Origin: an uncultured Eubacteriales bacterium
GTDB lineage: Bacteria > Bacillota > Clostridia > Peptostreptococcales > Anaerovoracaceae
Assembly: GCA_902795265.1 (NCBI GenBank)
Contig: CADBKM010000003.1
Span: forward strand, 1-64,000
Length of the DNA: 64,000 nucleotides
Reading direction: 5' to 3'
Below the pieces are notes generated by a model. That model was not told the DNA's origin. It made no database searches and saw only the letters and a list, made by a program, of their open reading frames with translations. A program made the position numbers and the translations under genes. This document shows positions 46,072-54,110 of this stretch, piece by piece; position 1 is the first letter of the stretch; each line of letters starts with the position of its first letter.

Positions 46072-47706
46072 ATGGCTATGAAAAGGATCAGCGTTGAAGA
46101 GATCGGAGGATTCAGACTCGGCAACGCAGAGAACATTGAAAAAGGTACCGGCTGCACGGTCATTGTTTGCGAAGAAGGAGCTGTCGGAGGAGTCGATGTC
46201 AGAGGCGGAGCCCCTGCAACACGTGAGACCGATCTGCTAAGGAGCGAAAACACGGTCAATTCCGTAAATGCTGTTGTGATCAGCGGCGGATCCGCTTTCG
46301 GTCTTGAAGCTTCCTCCGGTGTCATGAGGGAACTTGCTGACAGAGACATCGGATTCGATGTCGGAGATGGTCTTCATGTTCCGATCGTGTGCGGCGCTTC
46401 ACTTTATGATCTTCCGCTTGGAGACCACAAGGCATTTCCTGATGTCGAAATGGGCAGAGAAGCTGTTCGCAATGCTTATGACGGAATATTTGCCAACGGC
46501 AATCACGGAGCGGGTACCGGAGCTTCTGTCGGCAAAATGAAGGGCTATGACAGAGCGATGAAATCCGGGCTCGGCACATTTGCCATCGGAGACGGATTCA
46601 TTGAAGTAGGAGCAATAGCCGCAGTAAATGCTGTCGGCGACATCTATAACGGAGCCGGCAATATTATCGCCGGACTTCGCTCGGAAGACGGCAGCTCTAT
46701 CTATGGCACCATAAAGACCCTGAAGGGAATGGTCCATAACAGTGTAAGTCTTGTAGACGACAGCACTACATTCATTAACAAAGCTGAAATAGAAGAAGCG
46801 CTTGCTGCTGCAGCAAAACAGTACGAAGAAGAAACTGCTGCACCTGTCGCAGTTGATGAAGCCGTCACAGAAGAGCCTGCAGATACAGAGGCTTTCGCTG
46901 ATATCCCTGAACCTGAGTCTTCGGATGAATCAGCCGCAGAATCTCCTGAAGAGGAATACTTCGAAGAAGCAGCAGAAGAGGTTCTCATCGAAGAAGAACC
47001 GGCAGCAGCAGTCGTTGCTGAAGAGCATGCAGAAGAAGTGCTGATTTCTGATGATCAGGCTGCCGAAAAAGCGGCGGAAGATCAGCCGGAAGAATTCACG
47101 GCAGAAACACCTGAGAAAGATCTTCACGAAGAAGCCGTGATCGTTACCGAAGAAGTGGTTGAGGAAGCGCTTGATGAATCTGAAGAAGCTCCTGCCGCAT
47201 TGCACGCAGAAGAATCTTATGAAATGATACCTGCAGCAGTGCAGGAAGAAGAATCTTATGAAATGATGCCTGAAGCAGTGCAGGAAGAACAACCTGCCGG
47301 GGATGCTCCTGCAGACGAACTGCAGTCTGAGGATCAGTCAGAACAGCATTCCGTGGAGCCGGCTGAAGCAGAAATGATCGAAGAGCCTGTGGTTCTTACA
47401 AGAGAAGAAATGGGCTATGATATCACATTCAATACGACTATTTCGTGCATCATAACCAATGCAATCCTTACAAAATCACAGGCAAACAAACTTGCGTCTA
47501 TTCTTCATGACGCATATGCAAGAGCTATCAAGCCGGTCCACGGAACAATGGATGGCGATACCATATTTGTTCTGGCAACCGGAAAGCAGGAGGTGAACTT
47601 CGATGCGTTAGCAGCTCTCGCTACCGACGTACTTCAGTATGCGGTCATAGACGGAGCGCTGTCCGCAAAAGGAGCTTACGGACTTCCTGCTGCAAGAGAT
47701 ATGTAA
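46072..47706 (+). CDS. P1-family (S58) peptidase with a large acidic insert
   Basis: 544 residues; the family (DmpA/BapA-type aminopeptidases, N-terminal nucleophile hydrolases) usually has about 320-380. Residues 1-245 carry the normal alpha part (GTGCTVIVCEEGAVGGVDVRG in pieces, ISGGSAFGLEAS, GAGTGASVGKM). Residues about 455-544 carry the beta part, starting at the expected self-cleavage site N454-T455 (FNTTISCIITNAILTK) and including RAIKPVH and DGDTIFVLATG. Between them, residues about 250-442 are a glutamate/alanine-rich low-complexity insert with two tandem 13-residue repeats. The catalytic half is intact, so it should process and be active. AAAGGA precedes the ATG; polA follows after 18 bases. 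Confidence 0.88.
   Translation: MAMKRISVEEIGGFRLGNAENIEKGTGCTVIVCEEGAVGGVDVRGGAPATRETDLLRSENTVNSVNAVVISGGSAFGLEASSGVMRELADRDIGFDVGDGLHVPIVCGASLYDLPLGDHKAFPDVEMGREAVRNAYDGIFANGNHGAGTGASVGKMKGYDRAMKSGLGTFAIGDGFIEVGAIAAVNAVGDIYNGAGNIIAGLRSEDGSSIYGTIKTLKGMVHNSVSLVDDSTTFINKAEIEEALAAAAKQYEEETAAPVAVDEAVTEEPADTEAFADIPEPESSDESAAESPEEEYFEEAAEEVLIEEEPAAAVVAEEHAEEVLISDDQAAEKAAEDQPEEFTAETPEKDLHEEAVIVTEEVVEEALDESEEAPAALHAEESYEMIPAAVQEEESYEMMPEAVQEEQPAGDAPADELQSEDQSEQHSVEPAEAEMIEEPVVLTREEMGYDITFNTTISCIITNAILTKSQANKLASILHDAYARAIKPVHGTMDGDTIFVLATGKQEVNFDALAALATDVLQYAVIDGALSAKGAYGLPAARDM
47209..47286 (+). repeat. Two tandem 39-bp repeats in the acidic insert
   Basis: Encodes EESYEMIPAAVQE and then EESYEMMPEAVQE. 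The copies match at the DNA level except for a few bases, pointing to recent duplication inside the insert. Confidence 0.85.
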
Positions 47707-47724
47707 ATTACCGGAGAAGACAAA

Positions 47725-50391
47725 ATGAAGAAGCTTATTCTCATTGACGGCAACAGCCTGCTCTTCAGAGCATACTTTGCAATGAGACCTATGGTTACTT
47801 CCAAAGGCATTCACACTCAGGGTGTGTTTGCCTTTGTTAATATGCTCGGGAAGATAATCAAAGACTATGAGCCGTCCCATATAGCCGTTGCTTTCGATCT
47901 GAAGGGAGGCACTTTCAGACACGAGGTATATAAAGATTACAAGGCAGGAAGACTGAAAACTCCTCCTGAACTGCTTTCGCAGATACCTGTACTGCACGAT
48001 GTTTTAAGCGCTATGAACATCGCAGTTCTTGAAGTACCTCAGTATGAGGCTGATGACATTATCGGTACGGTCGCTGCAAAAGCAGAGTCTGAGGGCCTTG
48101 ATACTCTTGTCATTTCCGGTGATAAGGATGAGCTTCAGCTGGTTGGCCCGCATGTCAACGTGCTGATCAATAAGCGCGGAATGACCGAGTTCGATCTTTA
48201 CGACATCGATGCGATGCGTGAAAGATATGGATTAACGCCTCAGCAGTTTATCGACCTTAAAGGCCTTATGGGAGACAGTTCCGACAATATCCCGGGAGTT
48301 CCGGGCATCGGCGAAAAGAAGGGGATCGCTTTGCTCACCGAGTACGGCACTCTCGAAAACCTCATCGAACACGCTGATGAGGTGAAAGGGAAGATGGGTG
48401 AAAAACTGCGTGACAATATCGAGCTTGCGAAAATGTCGAAATGGCTGGCGACCATCAACACCAAGGCTCCTGTAGAGTTTGAGTGGGATGATCTCAGATT
48501 TACCGATCCGGACATGGACAGACTGATAGCCATCTATACAGAGCTGGAATTCAGTTCGTTTATCAAAAAGCTTCAGTCAGCCGGTGCTTATTCGCAAGGT
48601 GAAGAAACACATGAGGCAGGTCCTGATCTTGCGGAAAAAATCAACTCGGTAAAAAGAGCAGGCATTGAAGACTTCCTTTCTGAAGTACAGGAAGGCAGTG
48701 AAGTCTATATAGAAGCCGCTGCAGATGCGAACCATATCTCAGAGCCTGAGATCAGATCAATTTGCCTGTTCAGTGCTGAAAAGAATATGGCATGCATAAG
48801 AGAGCTCACTCCGATGGACTGCTCTCTCGTGATAGGGCAGATCGCGGAGAAAAACTACAGCCTCTGTGGATGCGGTCTCAAGCGCATATTATATTCAATG
48901 CTTGCAAAATCAGATTTCACGCCTTATCCGTATTATGATGCGGAGATAGCGGAATATCTGATCGATGCCAACAGACAGAAGTATCCGCTCGACAAGATGC
49001 TTCTGAGATATGCGGGTTACGCTTCAAAAGAAGCAGAAGCGGCGGTTCTGGCAGATGAAGTGTCATATAACTCTCTGGAGGCTGATCCGGAAGATCTGCT
49101 GAAGAGAGCGGTTTATGTATCGCTTGTCAGAGCAGAACAGCAGAAGCTTCTTGAAGAAAGCGGACTGAATGATCTTTTCCGTGACTGTGAAATGCCTCTT
49201 ACGCTAACTCTCGCGCGCATGGAGCTTGAAGGTATCAAGTGTGAGCCGTCCACACTAAAGGAGATTGGTGATGAGCTCAGCGGAAATATCGACAGGCTTG
49301 AAGGTGAGATATATGCCGAGGCAGGGCGTGAATTCAATATCAATTCGCCAAAACAGCTTGGAACGGTTCTGTTTGAAGATCTGGGAATACCTTATCCGAA
49401 GCCGGGCAAGAACAAAAGCGGATCTTATTCGACTGCAGCAGACATACTTGATAAGCTTAAAGACGATCATAAGATAGTCTCTGATGTACTCGGATACAGA
49501 AAACTGGCTAAGCTCAGAAGCACATATGTCGAAGGACTTCTTCCGCTTATAGGTGCCGACGGCAGAGTCAGACCGCACTTCATGCAGACAGTCACAGCTA
49601 CGGGAAGACTCAGCTGTACAGAGCCTAATCTCCAGAATATTCCTATTCGCGATGACTACGGCAGACTTATCAGGAAAGCCTTTGTTGCCGGCAGCGGAAA
49701 CGTATTTACCGGATCTGACTATTCGCAGATAGAACTGCGCATATTGGCGGCATTAAGCGGAGATGAGTCTCTTATAGCCGATTTCAGAGCCGGAAAAGAT
49801 ATTCATAAAGCAACGGCTGCCCGTGTATTTGATATACCTGAAGATGAGGTGACCGCGCTTGACCGTACAAGGGCCAAGGCAGTCAATTTCGGTGTCGTAT
49901 ACGGCATGAGCGGATTCGGGCTGGGTGAGAGCCTTAACATCACCAGAAGTGATGCCCAGAAATATATCAACGACTACTTTGCCAAGCATAAATCCGTCAA
50001 GGAATACCTCGACAGACAGATAGAAACCGGCGAGAACGATCGTGAAGTCCGGACGTATTTCGGCAGAGTAAGAAAACTTCCTGAGTTCGCTTCGCGCAAA
50101 TTCATGGAGCGGGAGCTTGCTAAGCGACTCGCAATGAATACTCCAATACAGGGTACGGCAGCGGATATCATCAAGATAGCCATGAATTCAGTATCTTCCG
50201 AGCTTCAGAAAAGGGGACTGGCTTCAAAACTCATACTCCAGATACACGATGAGCTGATCGTAGAAGGCCCTGAGAGTGAAGAATCTGAGGTAAAGGAAAT
50301 ACTCGAAACCTGCATGATGGGCGCAGCTGATCTGGCAGTGGATCTTATCTGCGACATCCATTCGGGAAAAACCTGGTATGAACTCAAATAA
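47725..50391 (+). CDS. polA: DNA polymerase I
   Basis: Replication and repair polymerase. 888 residues. The 5'-3' exonuclease domain (about 1-290) has DGNSLLFRAYFA, AFD and GDKDELQLV, and the helix-turn GVPGIGEKKG. The middle 3'-5' exonuclease-like domain (about 310-465) lacks a DxE motif, so proofreading is probably absent, as in Bacillus Pol I. The polymerase domain has motif A DYSQIELRILAALSGD, motif B RTRAKAVNFGVVYG and motif C QIHDELIVE. CGGAGA site before the ATG. It is followed by coaE after 15 bases, a common Firmicutes order. Confidence 0.97.
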   Translation: MKKLILIDGNSLLFRAYFAMRPMVTSKGIHTQGVFAFVNMLGKIIKDYEPSHIAVAFDLKGGTFRHEVYKDYKAGRLKTPPELLSQIPVLHDVLSAMNIAVLEVPQYEADDIIGTVAAKAESEGLDTLVISGDKDELQLVGPHVNVLINKRGMTEFDLYDIDAMRERYGLTPQQFIDLKGLMGDSSDNIPGVPGIGEKKGIALLTEYGTLENLIEHADEVKGKMGEKLRDNIELAKMSKWLATINTKAPVEFEWDDLRFTDPDMDRLIAIYTELEFSSFIKKLQSAGAYSQGEETHEAGPDLAEKINSVKRAGIEDFLSEVQEGSEVYIEAAADANHISEPEIRSICLFSAEKNMACIRELTPMDCSLVIGQIAEKNYSLCGCGLKRILYSMLAKSDFTPYPYYDAEIAEYLIDANRQKYPLDKMLLRYAGYASKEAEAAVLADEVSYNSLEADPEDLLKRAVYVSLVRAEQQKLLEESGLNDLFRDCEMPLTLTLARMELEGIKCEPSTLKEIGDELSGNIDRLEGEIYAEAGREFNINSPKQLGTVLFEDLGIPYPKPGKNKSGSYSTAADILDKLKDDHKIVSDVLGYRKLAKLRSTYVEGLLPLIGADGRVRPHFMQTVTATGRLSCTEPNLQNIPIRDDYGRLIRKAFVAGSGNVFTGSDYSQIELRILAALSGDESLIADFRAGKDIHKATAARVFDIPEDEVTALDRTRAKAVNFGVVYGMSGFGLGESLNITRSDAQKYINDYFAKHKSVKEYLDRQIETGENDREVRTYFGRVRKLPEFASRKFMERELAKRLAMNTPIQGTAADIIKIAMNSVSSELQKRGLASKLILQIHDELIVEGPESEESEVKEILETCMMGAADLAVDLICDIHSGKTWYELK

Positions 50392-50406
50392 ATGTGAGGT
50401 ATCGCT

Positions 50407-51003
50407 ATGATAAATATTGCTATTACAGGCGGAATAGGTTCGGGAAAGACCGAGGTAACTAATTATCTTATCAGCAAAGGCTATACGGTGGTCGATGCTG
50501 ATAAGATGTCACGCGAAATGACATCTGCAGGCGGCAAGGCCATTCCGTATATCCGCGAGCATTTCGGCCCTGAGTTCATCATGGAAGACGGAAGTCTTGA
50601 TCGTGCTGCGATGAGAGACCTCGTCTTCAAAAGCCCTGCGAAAAAGAAACTGCTCGAGGAAGGCACCACCAAGGTGGTACTCGCAGATATTGAAGCGATA
50701 AAGAAGGAAAGGGCGGCCTGCAATGACAAGGCGCTGTTCTTTGACATACCGCTTCTTTTCGAGACAGGCAGCGAAGATGACTACGACGCGGTCTGGGTAG
50801 TTACAGCAGATTACGCGATCCGCAAATCACGTGTAATGGCAAGGGACAATATCGAATCGTCAATAATCGATCTGATCATGGACTCGCAGGAAGGCGAGGA
50901 TAAAAAAGCAGCCATGGCCGATCAGGTAATACTGAACAATGGAACAATAGATGAGCTTAGGGCTGCTGTTGACCGTGTGCTCAGATCGTACGGATTGGAC
51001 TGA
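50407..51003 (+). CDS. coaE: Dephospho-CoA kinase
   Basis: Last step of coenzyme A synthesis, phosphorylating the ribose 3'-hydroxyl of dephospho-CoA. 198 residues. P-loop GGIGSGKT at residues 8-15, the DADKMSRE substrate motif and DIPLLFETG near 115-123 are present, with the lid segment RVMARDN. GAGGT site precedes the ATG. Coupled to polA. It ends a transcription unit before the tRNA promoter. Confidence 0.96.
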   Translation: MINIAITGGIGSGKTEVTNYLISKGYTVVDADKMSREMTSAGGKAIPYIREHFGPEFIMEDGSLDRAAMRDLVFKSPAKKKLLEEGTTKVVLADIEAIKKERAACNDKALFFDIPLLFETGSEDDYDAVWVVTADYAIRKSRVMARDNIESSIIDLIMDSQEGEDKKAAMADQVILNNGTIDELRAAVDRVLRSYGLD

Positions 51004-51035
51004 TATAAAAACATAAAAAAATTATCAAAATATAC

Positions 51036-51064
51036 TTGCATAATCGATAAAAGGTGACTATAAT
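51036..51064 (+). promoter_or_regulatory. Promoter of tRNA-Leu
   Basis: TTGCAT (51036-51041), 17-base spacer, perfect TATAAT (51059-51064). Predicted start near 51071, seven bases before the mature tRNA. Confidence 0.85.
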
Positions 51065-51077
51065 CCAATAGTGCCGT

Positions 51078-51162
51078 GTGGATGTGGCGGAATTGGTAGA
51101 CGCGCATGGTTGAGGGCCATGTGGGTTAAACCGTGCTGGTTCGAGTCCAGTCATCCACACCA
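51078..51162 (+). tRNA. tRNA-Leu (anticodon GAG)
   Basis: Full cloverleaf: acceptor GTGGATG with CATCCAC and A73 discriminator, D-arm GCG...CGC, anticodon stem CATGG/CCATG around loop TTGAGGG (anticodon GAG at 51113-51115), a long variable arm as expected for leucine, T-arm CTGG-TTCGAGT-CCAG, and encoded CCA (51160-51162). A T6 run follows immediately. It reads CUC and CUU codons. Confidence 0.97.
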
Positions 51163-51173
51163 TTTTTTATATC

Positions 51174-51203
51174 GTGTGGGTTCGACCCCCACCGCCGGCA
51201 CCA
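51174..51203 (+). pseudogene. 3' remnant of a tRNA gene
   Basis: A perfect T-arm (GTGGG at 51176-51180, loop TTCGACC, CCCAC at 51188-51192), then seven bases CGCCGGC, an A discriminator and CCA (51201-51203). The 5' acceptor strand, D-arm and anticodon arm are absent; upstream is only the T run after tRNA-Leu. The acceptor end would pair with GCCGGCG. It looks like what is left of a second tRNA, possibly another leucine tRNA (A73), after a deletion or integration event. Confidence 0.8.
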
Positions 51204-51233
51204 CTTAATAGTTCATTAACTAAGGAGGGTATT

Positions 51234-51629
51234 ATGAATCCGAGCAGTCCTGCATTCAGTCTGGTACTGATGGTTCTTCTGATCGCAATGATTTATTTCA
51301 TGATGATCAGACCGCAGAGAAAGAAAGAGAAAGCTGACAAAGAGATGAGAGACGCTCTCAGAGTCGGTGATGAAGTTATTACTATCGGCGGCATCGTCGG
51401 CAAAGTTGAGAAGATCACAGACAAAACTGTTATCATCTCCACAACAGCCGGAAAGAACAAGATCGAGTTTCTTAAGAGTGCCATCGCAAGTGTCAGCGCT
51501 AAAGATCCTGCAGCAGCAAAGCAGGCAGCTAAAGAATCTGAAAAGGCGGCTGAGGAAGAAAAAGCACCTGCCAGAGACAAAAAAGTTACACCTAAAAAGC
51601 TCAGCAGAAAGCCTGATGACGCTGAATAA
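51234..51629 (+). CDS. yajC: Preprotein translocase subunit YajC
   Basis: Small accessory of the SecDF complex. 131 residues: one N-terminal membrane segment (about 7-25), the family motif MMIRPQRKKEK, a beta-rich domain (LRVGDEVITIGGIVGKVEKI) and a charged, K/A/E-rich tail (about 90-131) longer than in many members. The ATG at 51234 is set by AAGGAGGG; the open frame upstream runs through the tRNA remnant and is not coding. Ends with a strong terminator. tgt and queA, common neighbours, are absent. Confidence 0.94.
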   Translation: MNPSSPAFSLVLMVLLIAMIYFMMIRPQRKKEKADKEMRDALRVGDEVITIGGIVGKVEKITDKTVIISTTAGKNKIEFLKSAIASVSAKDPAAAKQAAKESEKAAEEEKAPARDKKVTPKKLSRKPDDAE

Positions 51630-51657
51630 AGAGTAACAAAATAAGAACTGAAATAAG

Positions 51658-51691
51658 TACATCCGAAAGTCCTTCGGATGTGCTTTTTTCA
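51658..51691 (+). terminator. Terminator of yajC
   Basis: Nine-bp perfect stem ACATCCGAA (51660-51668) with TTCGGATGT (51674-51682) and a T6 run (51685-51690). A textbook intrinsic terminator. Confidence 0.93.
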
Positions 51692-51748
51692 TTGAAAAAT
51701 AAAGCTTAAACGAGTACAATAGATTGAATAATTGTTAAATGTCGTATT

Positions 51749-51778
51749 TTGCGTTTTTTGAGATTTACGGCATATTAA
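51749..51778 (+). promoter_or_regulatory. Candidate promoter of secDF
   Basis: TTGCGT (51749-51754), 18-base spacer, TATTAA (51773-51778). It lies in the AT-rich gap after the yajC terminator. The predicted start near 51785 leaves a short leader. Confidence 0.5.
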
Positions 51779-51808
51779 CTAACAATCATTGAAAGGTATT
51801 ACGGAGTT

Positions 51809-54091
51809 ATGAATTCTAAGAAAACAGGCAGAAGAAAAGTATTTGCGGTATTGATCGTCCTGCTTCTTATTGCATCATGGACGATCTCCATTTTCGGATT
51901 GGGCGACAAGTTCGGCAATCTCGGAAAACAGCTCAAGTACGGACTCGACATCAACGGCGGAGTCTATGTACTGCTCGAAGCTGACTCAAAAGAAACAGGA
52001 ACCGAACTTGCAGGTATCATGAACCAGACCAAGAGCGTTCTCGAAAACCGTGTAAACGCTATGGGTATCAGCGAAGCTCAGGTTTCCATTGAAGGTGAAA
52101 GGCGCATCAGAGTAGAGATGCCGGGAGTAGAGGATGCCGAAGAGGCAATCAAGCAGATCGGCCGTACGGCTCAGCTCCAGTTCTTCCTGGCAGACGGTAC
52201 ACTCGCTCTTACAGGCGATGGAGTAAGCGACTCCCAGATCGCTAACGATACAGAGAACGGCGGTTATAAGATCACCATCGAATTTACAGCAGACGGAAGC
52301 AACGCATTCGCTGCAGCTACCGAAAAGGCATATCAGGGCGGTGTTCAGCCGACTATGACAGACGAAGACGGCAACCTTGTCGGTTCCACTGCTATCGTTA
52401 TCGCACTCGATGATGAAGTTATTTCGGCACCGCTCGTTCACGAAAAGATCAATTCCAGATCCTGCGAGATCACAAGAGGCGGCGGATTCTCTGAAACAGA
52501 AGCATCACAGCTTGCCGCACTTATCAGAGGCGGTGCTCTTCCGGCAAATCTTACAGAAATCAATTCATCAGTACAGACAGCTACCATCGGAGCTAATGCT
52601 CTTAACCTCTCCGTTAAGGCAGGTGCTATTGGACTTGGACTCGTTCTCGTACTTATGGTAGTCGTATACGGCATGCTCGGAGTTATCGCAGACCTCGCTC
52701 TGCTTCTGTACATCCAGCTCGTTCTCTGGATCATGGTAGGCATGGGCTCGGTACTCACACTGCCTGGTATCGCAGGTATCATCCTGTCGATCGGTATGGC
52801 TGTTGACTCAAACGTCATCATCTTTACAAGAATCAGAGAAGAGATCCAGAAAGGCAAATCCGTAAGAGTTGCTGTAGACATGGGTTACCACGCAGCTCTC
52901 GGTACGGTAGTCGACTCGCAGACAACTACTCTCGTAGCGGCATTCGTGCTTTACATGTTCGGTACAACATCGGTAAAGGGCTTCGCTCTTACACTGATGA
53001 TCGGTACAGTTGTATCCGTTATCACAGCCGTATTTATTACACAGCTCTTCGTTAACCTTCTTGCTGAAAGCGAGAAGTTCGGTACAAGCAAGATGTTCGG
53101 CGTTAAGGATGACGGAACTCCGCGCTTCAACTGGAACTTCAATCTCAAGTTCATCGAGAACCGTAAAAAGTTCTATGCGCTCAGTCTCGCAGTAATCCTG
53201 ATCGGTATGGGCTTCTTTGCCTTCAGAGGATTCAACTACGGTATCGATTTCACAGGCGGTACCATGATGCAGATCGAGCTCGGCAAAGAGGTTGCTATCG
53301 ATGATGTCAAGGAAACGATCGCTGAATTCGATCTCAACCCGACTATCGTATACGCATCCGATAATAATTCGCAGATCATCATCAGGACTATCAAGGACCT
53401 CCAGTCTGACGAGCGTACAGCAGTAGTCGATGTTCTTCAGGAAAAATACGGATTTGACGACAGCGACGTTCTGGCTTCCGAAGTATTCGGACCTACAGTA
53501 GGAAAGGACCTCAGAAACAACGCCATCAAATCGATCCTGATCGCAGCTGCATGCATGCTGATCTATATCAGATTCAGATTTAAGAACTGGCAGTACGGTC
53601 TTGCGGCTGTAGCGGGTCTTGCACACGACGTTCTCGTTGCTCTCTCGCTTTACGCAATATTCCGTATAACGATCAACAACCCGTTCATCGCAGGTATCCT
53701 TACAGTTGTAGGTTACTCGATCAACGACACCATCGTAATATTTGACCGTATCAGAGAGAATTCAAAGTTCTTCAAGCGCAAACAGGCTGTCGAGCTGATC
53801 GATACAAGTATCAACCAGACACTGTCCAGATCGCTGATGACATCTCTCACTACACTGATCGTTATGATACCGCTGTTCATCATGGCATCATCCGAACTGA
53901 GATCGTTCCTGATCCCTCTGATGATCGGTGTATTCACAGGTACATATTCATCGATATTCCTCTGCAGCCCGCTGTTCTATGAGCTGACAAAGAAAGAGGG
54001 AATATCCAAGTACGAAGACAACAAGGCTAAAGCTGACAAGCAGAGAAAGAAAGCTTCCAAGAGAAGCGACGACGAAGGTATCAGACTTTAA
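51809..54091 (+). CDS. secDF: Fused protein-export membrane protein SecDF
   Basis: Proton-driven helper of the Sec translocon. 760 residues, with SecD and SecF on one chain. SecD half: first membrane segment (about 12-31), GLDINGGVYVLLE, a periplasmic domain (about 60-250), then five membrane segments to about 430. SecF half: membrane segment near 455-470, NYGIDFTGGTMMQIE, and five more segments with SINDTIVIFDRIREN. Preceded by a terminator and likely its own promoter; rel follows after 19 bases. Fusion is common in Firmicutes. Confidence 0.96.
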   Translation: MNSKKTGRRKVFAVLIVLLLIASWTISIFGLGDKFGNLGKQLKYGLDINGGVYVLLEADSKETGTELAGIMNQTKSVLENRVNAMGISEAQVSIEGERRIRVEMPGVEDAEEAIKQIGRTAQLQFFLADGTLALTGDGVSDSQIANDTENGGYKITIEFTADGSNAFAAATEKAYQGGVQPTMTDEDGNLVGSTAIVIALDDEVISAPLVHEKINSRSCEITRGGGFSETEASQLAALIRGGALPANLTEINSSVQTATIGANALNLSVKAGAIGLGLVLVLMVVVYGMLGVIADLALLLYIQLVLWIMVGMGSVLTLPGIAGIILSIGMAVDSNVIIFTRIREEIQKGKSVRVAVDMGYHAALGTVVDSQTTTLVAAFVLYMFGTTSVKGFALTLMIGTVVSVITAVFITQLFVNLLAESEKFGTSKMFGVKDDGTPRFNWNFNLKFIENRKKFYALSLAVILIGMGFFAFRGFNYGIDFTGGTMMQIELGKEVAIDDVKETIAEFDLNPTIVYASDNNSQIIIRTIKDLQSDERTAVVDVLQEKYGFDDSDVLASEVFGPTVGKDLRNNAIKSILIAAACMLIYIRFRFKNWQYGLAAVAGLAHDVLVALSLYAIFRITINNPFIAGILTVVGYSINDTIVIFDRIRENSKFFKRKQAVELIDTSINQTLSRSLMTSLTTLIVMIPLFIMASSELRSFLIPLMIGVFTGTYSSIFLCSPLFYELTKKEGISKYEDNKAKADKQRKKASKRSDDEGIRL

Positions 54092-54110
54092 TCGTATATC
54101 AGGAGAATAA

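Noticed and set aside
46072..47706. Assembly or frameshift artefact joining two genes in the P1 peptidase
   Set aside because: Both peptidase halves and the acidic insert are in one frame with no stops, and the two halves are from the same enzyme.
51174..51233. N-terminal extension of YajC through the tRNA remnant
   Set aside because: A strong AAGGAGGG site and a normal YajC N-terminus place the start at 51234.
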